From Larus michahellis (taxonomy: Eukaryota > Chordata > Aves > Charadriiformes > Laridae), in the NCBI RefSeq assembly GCF_964199755.1, contig NC_133898.1, positions 105,886,847 to 105,950,846 on the forward strand: DNA of 64,000 bases, given 5' to 3'. Positions 1 to 10,367 of the stretch are shown here, one piece after another. The notes beneath the pieces were generated by a model. It saw only the letters and a program-made list of their open reading frames with translations, did no database searches and was not told the origin of the DNA. The first letter of the stretch is position 1. Each line of letters begins with the position of its first letter. Made by a program: the position numbers and the translations under genes.

Positions 1-2224
1 CTTTGTTACTGAGCATGCCCACACTCAGGTGCTAAGGGCAATCCTGAAGTGATCGTCTCTCTCTGCTATGTAAGTCAGGAGTGTGGGCTCTTCGAGGAAC
101 TGTCACTGCTGTGTGTTTGCTTAACATCAAGCACAAGAGGGAACTGATTTAGTCGGTTTGTCATAAGTTGTAAGACGCTGTGCTCCTGATTAACCCTGCT
201 GAGGTATGTCTGTCCCTCTTTGAGTGGTGTATGCTTCCTCCACAGAAATAAATTAATATCATGCCAAGGGAATCACTGATCTAAGCTGCCCTCCTTTCAT
301 TTTCTTGCTTCCTGCCAGTAGATGCTATCTAATATCAGATAACCAATTAAGTCTGTGATACAGGTTGACATATTAGAATAAGGTACAGTGTGCCATTTTC
401 CGTACAGGCCGGTATTACAATTTTGGGATCCCAGTAACCTCACTTCACTTCTGTCTTCTACAGTATGACTAGAAACTCAAGCCTTAGCATTAAGCCACAC
501 TTTTCTTTCAATAATTAACTTAATACAATTGAGGACGAATTCTCTGCCTTTGTGCCACGTACAAAGTCTGAAACCAAGCAGACGTAAGGCACTTCTGTTG
601 TGAAACTTGACCAGGAACCAGGAGCCTCCGTGGATGCAGCATGCTATGGAGCACAGCACAGGGGCAAGCCTGGGGCCTGACCTGCAGGAGTCATTAAGAG
701 TTAAGATACAGTAGACCCATGTAGTCTGTGACTGGAAAAAAGCAGATAGTGTTCAGTAGTCCTCCCATGTGCTGGTAATCATGATAATAAAGCAGGGGAG
801 GCAATGCAAATTTGGGTTGAGGATGCAAGGCTTAAGATCATGCTTCTTTGTGCTTACAAACTGTTAATTTGAGGGGCGCCCTCAAAGACTTTGGCTTTAT
901 TCCCATTAACAAAAGAAACAGTTCAGCATCGGACTATCACAGTTATGTTTTCTGCTTGCAATTGATAAGGAAAAGGGCTTTGATTTATTTTTTTTTAATT
1001 ACTTGTAAAAAATTTTTAAATCTCATCCCCAACAGTTTAAGCCTGAATTTAGTAAGACAGAATGAGGCACTTCAGCCACAAAATGGGCAGTAACGTGTGT
1101 CAGATTTTATCCCATATGCAGTTTTGCAGCCTCAGGTAATTCTTGCCTCTAGCTCCCATCTTCTAGCAAGCTGTCTTAGCCACTAGGCATGGGCACAGAT
1201 TGGTTGAAGCCACGCATTGAATTATGGAGGGTTTCCTTCACTGCCAGAAGGGAAAAAGTTTCTAAAATTGGTGGTTACTTATTTCACAGGTTTTACTTTT
1301 CTTGCTCCTTCTTGTATTTCCCCTCGGCATACATTTGCCAGCAAGAACTGGCTGTCACTCTGTGAAGCTCCTCTCCCTTAGCCCAGTTGTTAGAAGAGGT
1401 TCTTGTGTACCTAAGATGGCTCAGCTAACTGTGGGGTCTCCAGCTGCTTGCAATCTGCATCACTGAGACACCCCTGACTGTCTGTACAATGAGATGTCTC
1501 AGGATCCTTGACTCAGTTGCTTTAACACAGGCATCTCTTGCCACCTGAGATGCCCAGCTCTTCCCAAATCCTAGTCCTGGCCTCCAGACGCTGCTCCAGA
1601 AGGGAATAGATCTCCCCAAGGGGCTATGTTATATCTGCCAGCCCTATGTAGATATTTTGGCTACCCTAGGGTGCAACACAGTACGAGAAACCTCTGCTGC
1701 ACAAGTGACTTGAGCCAATGATGCCTCCAGGCATTTCACCTTCACCCATGCAATCCTAGAAATGCTGGGACAGCGGGACAACAGTGGCCATGCTAGATGC
1801 AAACAGAGCTTGGATACTTACATAGTGTAGTAAAAATGGAAATCATGTTAACGTATATCGTGGTTTGCCCACACGGTGGAACCAGCAATGAAAAGAAAAA
1901 GGTCATGAGCTGGGTTAGTGTATTTGTACCTTCGAAACTATTCCCTGATGCTCCTGGATATTGAATTTTTGCCTTCAGTTTCTTTCAGGCAGCAGAGATT
2001 TAGATATTGTCTGCTCCAGTACTGCCTTCATTTTTAAGAACATGCCTTTTGTAGCAGCAGAGTCCTTCTGTTGGACAGGAGGAGGCTGTAGATGGCACTG
2101 AGATCTGAATGACTGCTAGGATCTTTTCCAGCAGCAGGGGGAAGCAGTTGTTCTGTGCAAGGAGCACTGTTTGCTACCGGAGTAGCTGGAATTTCTCTCT
2201 TACTCTGTTGTTTTTATTTTTTAG
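1..2224 (+). other. Last intron of GSTA gene A (partial)
   Basis: This stretch precedes the terminal exon of gene A and ends in a TTTTTAG acceptor at 2224. I looked for the preceding class-alpha exon (the one coding the LVGN...ADxxLLE segment) and did not find it, so exon 6 and everything upstream lie outside the window. No other exon or repeat was recognised here. Confidence 0.7.
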
Positions 2225-2347
2225 GCTTTCAAAAAAAGAATGAGCAATATGCCTACAATCAAGAAGTTCCTGCAGCCTGGCAGCCCAAGGAAGCCCCCAC
2301 CAGATGAATGTTATGTAGAAACTGTGTTGAAGGTTTTTAAGAAATGA
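2225..2347 (+). CDS. Glutathione S-transferase alpha, terminal exon only (gene A, GSTA4-like)
   Basis: This is the final coding exon of a class-alpha GST whose earlier exons lie to the left of the window. It encodes 40 residues and a TGA stop, corresponding to residues 183-222 of the family. It starts [20 protein letters not shown], and the [12 protein letters not shown] block is diagnostic of the class. The end reads PPPDECYVETVLKVFKK, which puts Pro at position 208 and Tyr at 212. Human GSTA4 has the same PPPDE-x-YV-x-TV pattern, and Tyr212 matters there for conjugating 4-hydroxynonenal. In human the GSTA gene farthest from TMEM14A is GSTA4, and gene A is also the farthest one seen here. 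GSTA4-like is therefore my best guess, though a bird GSTA3-type member with Tyr212 is possible. The class call is near certain; the member call is inference. Confidence 0.93.
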   Translation, partial: AFKKRMSNMPTIKKFLQPGSPRKPPPDECYVETVLKVFKK

Positions 2348-2512
2348 ATGCCTTGCTACCTTTAGAGAGATCCAAAATACTGCGGGGGGGGGGAACCAGA
2401 ACAAAACCCCAAAACCCAAACCCTAAACCAAAGGAAGTAGAAAGCTCAGTAAATTAGTATTGTTGTAGTTAAAACAATGGTAAAAACAAACAAACAAAAA
2501 AAACCAACCTGA

Positions 2513-2518
2513 AATAAA
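2513..2518 (+). promoter_or_regulatory. Polyadenylation signal of GSTA gene A
   Basis: An AATAAA hexamer lies about 165 bases after the gene A stop codon and gives a short 3' UTR. The intervening UTR holds a run of G at about 2383-2392 and an A/C-rich tract near 2485-2505. Confidence 0.75.
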
Positions 2519-4384
2519 GCATTCTGATTACTCTGGAAATGTGACAGCAGATTTGTCTTTATTGATATTAAATGCTTGGCAAAACATGAAAACGAAGGCA
2601 TATGGAAGCAAGAACTATTTGTAGGGTAGGGAATTCATTCATTTGGAAAAAGACCAGTGTGGTGTTAGTATTGTCAGAATGTAACTTGTTGAAGAAGTTA
2701 TATTCTGGATGAAAATAGGCTTCAGAATAAGAGCTATGCAAGAGAAGGAAGAGAATACTCACTGAATCACTAACCCTTCAAGAAGTAGACTTGTTTCAAG
2801 AGCAGTTTTGGTGAGCAAGTACTTATATTGCAGTATTTTTGTAGTATTGTGTGAGTGAAACTTGTAATTTAATATTGGTTTAATCTGTTGTTACCAAAGC
2901 CAAATCTCCTTGGTTTCTCACACTTCCCAGGTCTTGCCTAGGAACCAGCTTTTATAATGTCCCATTATTTTCTTCCTCTACCTTTTAAATGTGATTCTTC
3001 CAGGCACCTTAGTTCATTGTTCCCCATGCACTGGAGTCTGTGTACTTCTTCAAGTGACGAACTTCTTCAAAGGATGAGGAGGGCAGTGTCAAATCCTCAA
3101 ACAGATGATCACTCAAGCTCAATATTTGTTTATGCTTCTTTCTGCGCATTCATCTACCATTTTAGGGAACTCTCAGCTGCTTCCTAGCCCCGGTTCTGGA
3201 CACCAAGGGCCAGCTACATCTTTGTCCTAGTAAAACAAGAAGTGGCAGGCTCCATTCCCTGGCTCTGAGGCCGTACACACACTATTAAACTCCCCTATTA
3301 CCCAAAGCTGTGTAACCACAACCAAACATCCTGTTGTGGCTGGGCCCTGGCGTGGACTGACTGTGGCTGGGAGCCATCTGGGTGAGAGCAGTGGGCACAG
3401 ACCAATAGCCCCTGAGCCACCATCAATTCAGTAGCACAGATGACGTCTTCCAGCGCCCGTGCCCTGGCACTGCCTCATGTTTGATGTGATCTTCGGAAAA
3501 CTCCAGAGGGCAAAACCCGAGCCTTGAGCTGCCACTTTGCACAGAGTGAAATGCAGGCAGCCTAGAGCTGCTGCTGCTTCGGTGGCACTGTGGGGCACCA
3601 CCCACCCTTGTGGCAACATGGTGGGACCAGTGACACCAAGGTGGTCACAGCTCCTCCCAGCAAGGCCTGTCTGCAATGGTGGAGGCAATTCACAGAGTGG
3701 CGGTGGGGAAGGGAGGAGTGGGGTTGCAGAACAGCACAGGTTTCATGTCTAGGACATCTCAGGTGCATTAAAGGTGCAATAAAGTTTCCTAAATTTCCCT
3801 TATTATCAATCTCTTCTTGTGCAGGTAACTTCACCGATCATTTAGTAAATCATGCTTATTATTGCTGTCCTAAAAAACTATTTAAGGTTTCTTGGAAAGT
3901 GACTTTGGTCCAGTGTGAGCCATGAAGAATGTGCCACCCAAAAGACTTCCAGGTCTGATGTCAGGGTCAACTCAGGCTGAAGGGAGGAACAGACCTGCAC
4001 CACTTTCACCCTGGATCTCTGTTCCAAATACTGAGCTACTGGGCACAGCAGTGGCAGCTGTTGTGGCTGGCACTGGCTGCTTGTTCCACAAGACTGTCAG
4101 TCCTATTTGGTAGTGACTGTCTAACCCTCTGGGAGTCACAGGAGGTCTTGGAAAGATCTCCTCGGGAGATATCTCCTCACTTAGCTGGCATGCCAGCACC
4201 TGGGATCTGCACTGGCCTGCCTCACCCTCTCCAGGCACCCTGAGCCATGGTACCCCAGGCCACCCAAGTGCTCAGCGCTGTGATACCAGCCTCCCTGTGT
4301 TGCCCCCGCTGTCAGTGCTTTGTCTCCTCCTGGTTCCCTAGTAAGTGAAAGCGGCAGGTCTCAAGCAATTGCTGGAAGAAGTTG

Positions 4385-4426
4385 CTTTTCCTGTAAAATT
4401 CAGAAGGCTGGATTTTACAGGAAAAG
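4385..4426. repeat. Perfect inverted repeat (15-base arms, 12-base loop)
   Basis: The arm CTTTTCCTGTAAAAT at 4385-4399 is exactly reverse-complemented at 4412-4426, with a 12-base spacer. The bases next to both ends of the arms could form G-T wobble pairs. No terminal-repeat element or target duplication was recognised around it. Confidence 0.85.
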
Positions 4427-4876
4427 TACCTGAATTTGTTAACAGTTGACAATGCTATAGGTGAACTGCCCACGTGGCTGCAGTTCTGTGGTGCATCCTG
4501 CCACCTTGTGTCACCAGGCTCCCCTGTGCTGTCCCAAGAAGAAAGCCACTGCATACCTGCCTGTGCATGGATGCCACCTCCCTAATAGCTGCTATGGCAG
4601 CGATGTACATCTCCATGCACCCATGTGGCTGCTACCTCTTCACACTGAGCAACAGGATGGGCTTTGAACATGAAAATGGAATTATTGTGAGCTGTCTGGT
4701 ACATCACTTGCTTATACACCTGTAAAAGGTCAAAATGTAGTCAATGTTACCATCTTTAATTTAAGGCCTATGGGTGAATTGGACTTTTTAAGACCTCTCT
4801 GCAAAGTCTTCCTTGCAAAACTGATTATTTTTCTTCATAAATCAATTATTTCAAATACTGTGTATAATCTTACCAG

Positions 4877-7490
4877 GATTTCGCATGCAGGCTACAAATA
4901 TATTATCTCTTGAGAACGAAGCGTCGTGAAAGAAACATGCAATCTATTTTGCAGACTCAGGTAAGGCAGAGGTGGTTTATTTCTACAGCTGTAGGGCAGA
5001 ACACAGAGCAACAGAGGTTCAGCTTCTATTGATTTTAAAACAAAAATATTAGGGCTTATATACATTTACAGCAGAAAACAACTGCCTTGTGAAGGGGCCT
5101 GATCTGGCAGAGCAGCATCTGCGTAGAAGGAAACTTTGTTCCAGTAGATGTCAGTAACCAAATCTGATGCTTAATATTGCCATGATGAAAGTGTAGAAAA
5201 ACAGAAGGTTTTCAGGTGTGAAATTCTCCGGAAGCGCTGATATTGCCTGCCTGTCGAGGGCATGCTACTTTTTATTCTTACAATACGACTGTCTCCATGG
5301 GGAGAGAATCACATCCAGAAAGGAGAAAGGTCCAGGGTCTGGAAGTGTGGGGGGAAAATAGGGAATAATCCCAGCTAAGTGAGACAGTTTGGAATTTGTC
5401 AAGAAGACACAAACTAAGATTACAAACTAAGCAGGAGAGAGAGAGAGAAAGGGAGCTAACTAGAGGGAACTAGAAGGAAATCTGAAAGCTTTACATGCTG
5501 TTATGTGGAGAGATAGCCCTAAAAGCAACGGTGAGAAGGTAATGCCCTATTCACAACCTTGTCTTTGGGGTAATGCCCCACGTGGAGATGGCAGGAGCTG
5601 CTGATGTTAGCCAAAGAAAGATGGTCACTACTTTTCATTGATTATCAGAGCTTTCTTTTGGTTTTGCTTAGGCAAGGTCTCTCATTTGTTATTCAAACCA
5701 TCATGTAAGGAATCGCTGTCAAAAAAAGCATCATAGTAGAAAAAATTCAAGCTCAGTTGCACTGAGAACACCTGCTGGATTTTAGGTAACCCACTTGCTC
5801 TTCAAAATGTTTGGGAAAACACCTAATACCCTTCACATACCTGAAACCAAGAGTTAAGCCAGCGTGAGGATCACTGGAGAAAAGGACATTTTCTTTCTTT
5901 TAATTTCTCTCTGCCCTCTGCAAGGCTATCTTTTAAAACATATTCTTGGGTTTATAAGATGAACCTGACAGGTTCAGAGGGTGTAATTCAGCGTGGAGAA
6001 ATGTTTCATGGGACATAATGCATGAGCTGTACTTTTTGAGTGTGCTGAACACAGGCAGTGCCAGTTTGGAAAAACAACAACAAACAGAACCTCTGTTTTA
6101 AATAATATGAAAAAAAACGGAGCTGCACTTTATTTCTGCAGCAAGGCAGCGCTGGGCATATCCCAGAAGGTCTCATTAGCCACAGATGAGGCTCCCTTCT
6201 CTGCAGTCCCTATTCCCCCTGCTAATGCAATAAGGCACAACAGTTTGTGTGCGCACCTACCTCCCTTGCAAGTACATTTTAATTATTGGCTCATAATTTT
6301 GAACACGGCTCCAACCCAAATTAACATAATTCTGATACGTTTTATACGGAGAGGAAAGTTCGCAAAGCCTGATGACACAAAACATTTTCCAATGCTTTTT
6401 CAAGTCAGTATCTTGTCTGAAACTAAAATTCTGATTTTTTTGTAGGAAAAATTTTGAAGTTTTAAAGGAAGATGGTAAATGGAAACAAGCTGTGGTGGTG
6501 GTGGGGGAACAGCAGCAGCTGGGGTGAATATTCACTCCTAAGTTATTACAGTGTCTTTGATATTTCCTCTAGTTTTAACTCCTGGATGGTCAATCTGAAC
6601 CTAGACATTCTTAAGAGATCAGATGCCTTCAGGCATGCAAGATACGAATGACAATTCTATAGCATTTTCCAAAATACTTTACCAGCTCAGTGAAGTGACA
6701 TTTCCAAAAGTCCTGTTAAGTCAGAAGACAGACTGTATCGTATTTTTCACTTTTATTTAGGCTAGTAACTGTGTTGAAGAAGACTTGCCTGAAATGTTGA
6801 TGGATATCTCTGATAGGGTAAGAAATATCAGTGTTAGGATAAATCACCCTCTGAAGAATTCTACTCCTCTCCACCATCCCTAAGGGAAGGCTGAAGGGGT
6901 TGGCTTCATCTAAACTTTTAACTGCCTCGGCTGAGACACCATCCTTTCGAGTTGTTTGGATATCAGATGTAGCTCAAGTGCATGGTGAGGGATTCCTCCT
7001 GAATTTAGACCTATTTAGTGGAGACTAGACAGCTAAAGTAGATGTAGGTGTTTATAAAGTTAGGTGAGATGAGTTTCCCACTGTGATTAACTTTCATGCT
7101 TGAACTCGTGTTTTTGTACCTTGCAGTCCTCTGACACGGTGGATGTCAAGTCCTTGTGGGAGTAATCGCTGGACTGGGGATATCTCCTACAGTTACCATG
7201 GCCAGGCCTACAAATGATTAATCCAGCCAAGCTACCTAAGAGTGAGTTTGGATTTGTGAATCACTACCAGGCGCACCTCGGTGCATGTGTCTATGCAGGG
7301 AAAGTTTCGATCTCCCACATTATCCTAGATTCTGGGTCATAAGTCACGTCTGTCCAACAACGCAGGAAACACTGTTTCCAGCAGTGTAGTTTGATCTTTT
7401 ACTCTTAAAAAAACCCTGCGCTAACAGCAAACCTCATTACGCCCAGAAGCCTAGAGGGGAAAGCAGTCACTGCTCAAGTAAACAAATAAA
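4877..7490 (+). other. Candidate 3' end of an unrecognised gene (three in-frame exon-like segments)
   Basis: Three + strand segments have splice-like borders and join in one open frame, each junction at phase 0. Segment 1 (4877-4960) follows a TCTTACCAG acceptor, has 28 codons including LLRTKRRERNMQ, and ends CTCAG|GTAAGG. Segment 2 (6761-6817) follows a pyrimidine-rich TTTTATTTAG acceptor, has 19 codons (EEDLPEMLMDISDR) and ends AGG|GTAAGA. Segment 3 starts at 7127 after TTTTTGTACCTTGCAG, encodes SSDTVDVKSLWE and stops at 7163-7165. An AATAAA lies at 7485-7490. Segment 1 has four CpGs within about a dozen bases, encoding Thr and Arg codons, which is unusual for the surrounding DNA. I do not recognise the protein and found no convincing upstream exon. 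It may be a real gene tail, a noncoding transcript or chance. Confidence 0.3.
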
Positions 7491-8091
7491 ACATTCCTAT
7501 TCAGAGTTCTGTTTCATTATAAAATACGAAAAAAATTATTTTGATCTGGATGTTAACAGAAAACAAAATGTGAGCAGCTTGTGCTTCTACAGCAATACCA
7601 AGAGTAGGCTTCTGCTGCACTTAGCACAGAAGCTTGGGGCTCTCCATGACACCTCTGCAGGGCTGGCCATCATTCCATGGCGCATGCTGAAGGGCCGGGC
7701 TCTCCGGAGCAACAGCTGGAGGCTACCGGACACCCTGGAACATGCACAGCAGCGTGGACATCCCTGCTTAAGTGACCGAGCCCCACTGCAGGTTTTCAGA
7801 GGCTGGAGAGAAGAACTTCCCCAAATGTAAGAAGGGGAGAGAGTGAAATAAGAAGGAAAAGAGCCTGAATCAGAAGGCGGAGGCTATAGGACAGGCTGTC
7901 AGTGAGGAGTCCCCTTCTGTGAAGCCTGCAGTATAGGGTATGGAGTATTCCATTTGGGGACTAGACACCTCCTAGATGTTGCAGTGCTGACTGTTTTGAT
8001 GCTTTGTCCTTCTGTGGTTCTAGCTCTAAATAAATAATTAAGCTTGGAATAAAATAAATCAAGCATGGAACATATTGGTCTAACAGGCACA

Positions 8092-8262
8092 GAATCACAG
8101 AATGGTAGGGGTTGGAACGGACCTCTGGAGATCATCTAGTCCAACTCCTTGCTGGACTCTTTCCAGTAGTTCCTTGTCTTTCTTGGACTGGGGACCGCAG
8201 AACTGGACACAGTACTCCAGATGTGGAGCACCAGTGCTGGAGACTGATGAGATGAGGATCAT
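8092..8262 (-). mobile_element. CR1 LINE fragment
   Basis: The + strand begins AGAATCACAGAATGG then GGTTGGAACGGACCTC, the reverse complement of the CR1 3' end. It continues through the usual CR1 words (ACTGGACACAGTACTCCAGA). The element therefore lies on the minus strand and is 5'-truncated. The truncated end abuts the GSTA exon-4 relic, and the exact junction is blurred over about 8245-8263. Confidence 0.9.
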
Positions 8263-8730
8263 TTTCAGCTACCTAGCAGCAAAGTACGTCTACAGGAAGG
8301 ACCTGAAGGAGACAGACCCCTATACTGTAACAACTCATTTTTTTGTTTGACAGGCTACAATTCATACAACCTCCCTGTGTAATACAAGAAGAATATCCCA
8401 GCTCACAGTTACGTTCAGGGTGATTCAGCAGAATTTTATATCGCACGTTGACCTTGCCCGCAGGTGATGTCTACAACGGTATTAACCAGCTAGATTGGAC
8501 AGGCAGGATGGTTCACGGGAGTTTATGCTGTATTGACTCTGAAGTCAACAGAGTTATCAGAGGAAAGCAGTCAGGACTGCAGAGGGCAGTTTGTCTTCTG
8601 ATGCTGCTTTTCATTTACTGTTTCCTACAGTTGTCTTTGGCCTGCATTTTCATCAGATCAAATTCAGGGAAACATTTTTAACAGAAAAAGAAAAAAACCT
8701 TCTATGTCCAGGAATTAAATTCAGCAGAAA
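8263..8730 (+). pseudogene. GSTA relic: 3' part of exon 4 plus adjoining intron
   Basis: The first 60 bases match the end of class-alpha exon 4 (codons for SYxAAKYxxYxKDLKE). The following 400 bases match the start of intron 4 of gene B, including shared words such as GATGTCTACAACGG and CAGGCAGGATGGT. The first half of the exon is missing and is replaced by CR1 sequence. Two extra bases shift the frame near the exon end. The splice donor, GT in gene B at 12899, reads AT here. I found no other exon of this copy between 2.5 and 9 kb. It is a dead fragment of a tandem duplicate closer to gene B than to gene C, since gene C's intron 4 does not match. Confidence 0.88.
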
Positions 8731-9176
8731 AATGTCCTGAAGGAGTATCCCCCATCACTAAGGAAGGAAAGGAAGCCTATGAAGGATTCAAGCTGAATTA
8801 GTTGATGTGACTTATGTAAAGCAGCAATCGGTTAAAAGTAAAAAACCATAAAATATTAAAATAAATTTTTGGTTGCTGTCACAGTATTTTTTATAAAATC
8901 TTAGGAGCTTTTCAGCCATTCCAATCATTTTTAACTAGCAGGTTGCCAAACAATGAAAATAGGAAGCATACAATTTTCTGCTGGCACAGATGTTCCCAAT
9001 GACCATGAACTCTCATGAATCTTACATTTGTACATAGTCAGCATTAGTCAGGAATTTATTCTCTGTAGGTGAGAAGTGACTAAACAGACCTCAGTGATTT
9101 TGTTCATTTAAGAAATAGGAGCTTCCCATCGGCTGAGAACTGTTTGCAGTTCTCTTTGTAGGAGGGGCTGCAGAGC

Positions 9177-9184
9177 TATATAAT
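9177..9184 (+). promoter_or_regulatory. TATA box of GSTA gene B
   Basis: TATATAAT stands about 30 bases upstream of the likely start of the noncoding first exon. A TGAGTCA (AP-1 type) site lies just downstream at 9214-9220, inside the presumed exon 1. The core-promoter call rests on spacing to a good splice donor at 9256. Confidence 0.65.
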
Positions 9185-9207
9185 CTCAAGGCAAAGCTAC
9201 TGAGAGC

Positions 9208-9255
9208 TTAGCGTGAGTCATACTGTGCACAAGCGTGAGTTACACTGTGTACAAG
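9208..9255 (+). other. Noncoding exon 1 of GSTA gene B (predicted)
   Basis: Class-alpha GST genes have a short untranslated first exon, and this segment fits one. It starts about 30 bases after the TATA box and ends ACAAG|GTAAGC. It contains a 22-base tandem duplication (9211-9232 and 9233-9254, 19 of 22 identical), and each copy holds a GTGAGT that could act as an earlier donor. The transcription start is inferred, not seen. Confidence 0.5.
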
Positions 9256-10367
9256 GTAAGCTGTTGGGATTTTGTACATGCATGGGGAATTAGTGTACTT
9301 GAAACCAAGTCAGTGAACGGGTTTTATGGATTAAATACTTCTATGTACTTTCTTTTACTAACATGGTTATGTGCATTAAATGTTAAATTATTAACCAGCT
9401 GCTTTCTAGGTGTACAGATTTAAGAAAAAGAAATTTAGATCTCAGAAGTGTGGAGTGCTTCCCCTCACCCCCTTCTTCCTATTGTAGAGAAGATGACGTC
9501 ACTTACAACAAGGGAAATACATGTTTCTTGTATCCATTTGTATGTTGCTGCTTTTAATGCTGTAGCTTTACTGTTGACATGATGTTAATACTTGTGAAGC
9601 AAGTATAAACTAGGCACTGCCTCCGTGTTTGCTGCTGATGTGTACGCACCGGTTCTGCATGGGGAGGATGACAGTCTGCCTAGGAACCACTGTCGCTTTA
9701 AATTTCAGCAAAGAGTTGGAATTGAACAGAGCAGGTATTGCACTTTGGCTCTGTCTGTAATAAAGGCAAATCTAATGTTATGAGAGAAAAATAAATTAAT
9801 TCCATGTCCAGGTGTTTGCCTAAAGAAATGAGAAGAGCAGGGAGCGTTGTAAATGAGATTGAACGTTTACAATGGGAGTCACATTCCTGTCACTTTATAA
9901 TGGAGTTACATAAGGGTTCCTGGAGAAAGCACAGCAGTTGCTGAGTTTTATATTGTGTATCTGATCAAACAGTAAACAGTACCCCGAGATAGTGCCAAAA
10001 TAGACAGAGCAGTGTATCTTGCACACCCTGCTTTTTGGACAGAGCAGAACGCTTTGGGATGCAAACGGGTTTTGATTTGCTTGTTCTCTGACATGGGCCA
10101 GTCGCTCTCAGTACTGAATTCTGATTAACTACTGCACATATAAAAGACATCTTAAAGCAAAATGATACAATGCAGTCTCTCAACATAGTCTTTTACCTCC
10201 TCTGCTAATTTGATGAGAGTCTTGGACCATAAATCGTAGGTTTCAAACAAGACAACTTTGAATAGTGTTTGAGAACCAGTCAGAGACTCAAAACGAGCAT
10301 TCTGAATCTTTATTTTGCAAAACTTACTTCTTTATTCCAGATAGTAGGCGATCAGGCGTGTAGAAAC

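Larger units (their letters stand above)
2519..8091. other. Intergenic interval between GSTA gene A and the GSTA relic
   Basis: No recognised family member lies here. About 3300-4650 is more GC-rich than its flanks and has several short overlapping open frames without family resemblance. A perfect 15-base inverted repeat lies at 4385-4426, and a run of unassigned exon-like segments at 4877-7165. The rest is AT-rich sequence with nothing I can name. Confidence 0.5.

Noticed and set aside
1-2224. Possible exon 6 of GSTA gene A
   Set aside because: No sequence matching the LVGN-x-x-SxAD or [10 protein letters not shown] coding words was found, so the exon must lie further left.
6446-6474. 29-base exon-like segment with TTTTTTTGTAG acceptor and GATG|GTAAAT donor
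   Set aside because: Its open frame ends at a phase that introduces a stop when joined to the segment at 6761, so it does not fit the candidate gene tail.
8102-8350. 82-codon plus-strand frame containing GST-like residues
   Set aside because: It is an accidental fusion of antisense CR1 with the GSTA exon-4 relic, not a gene.
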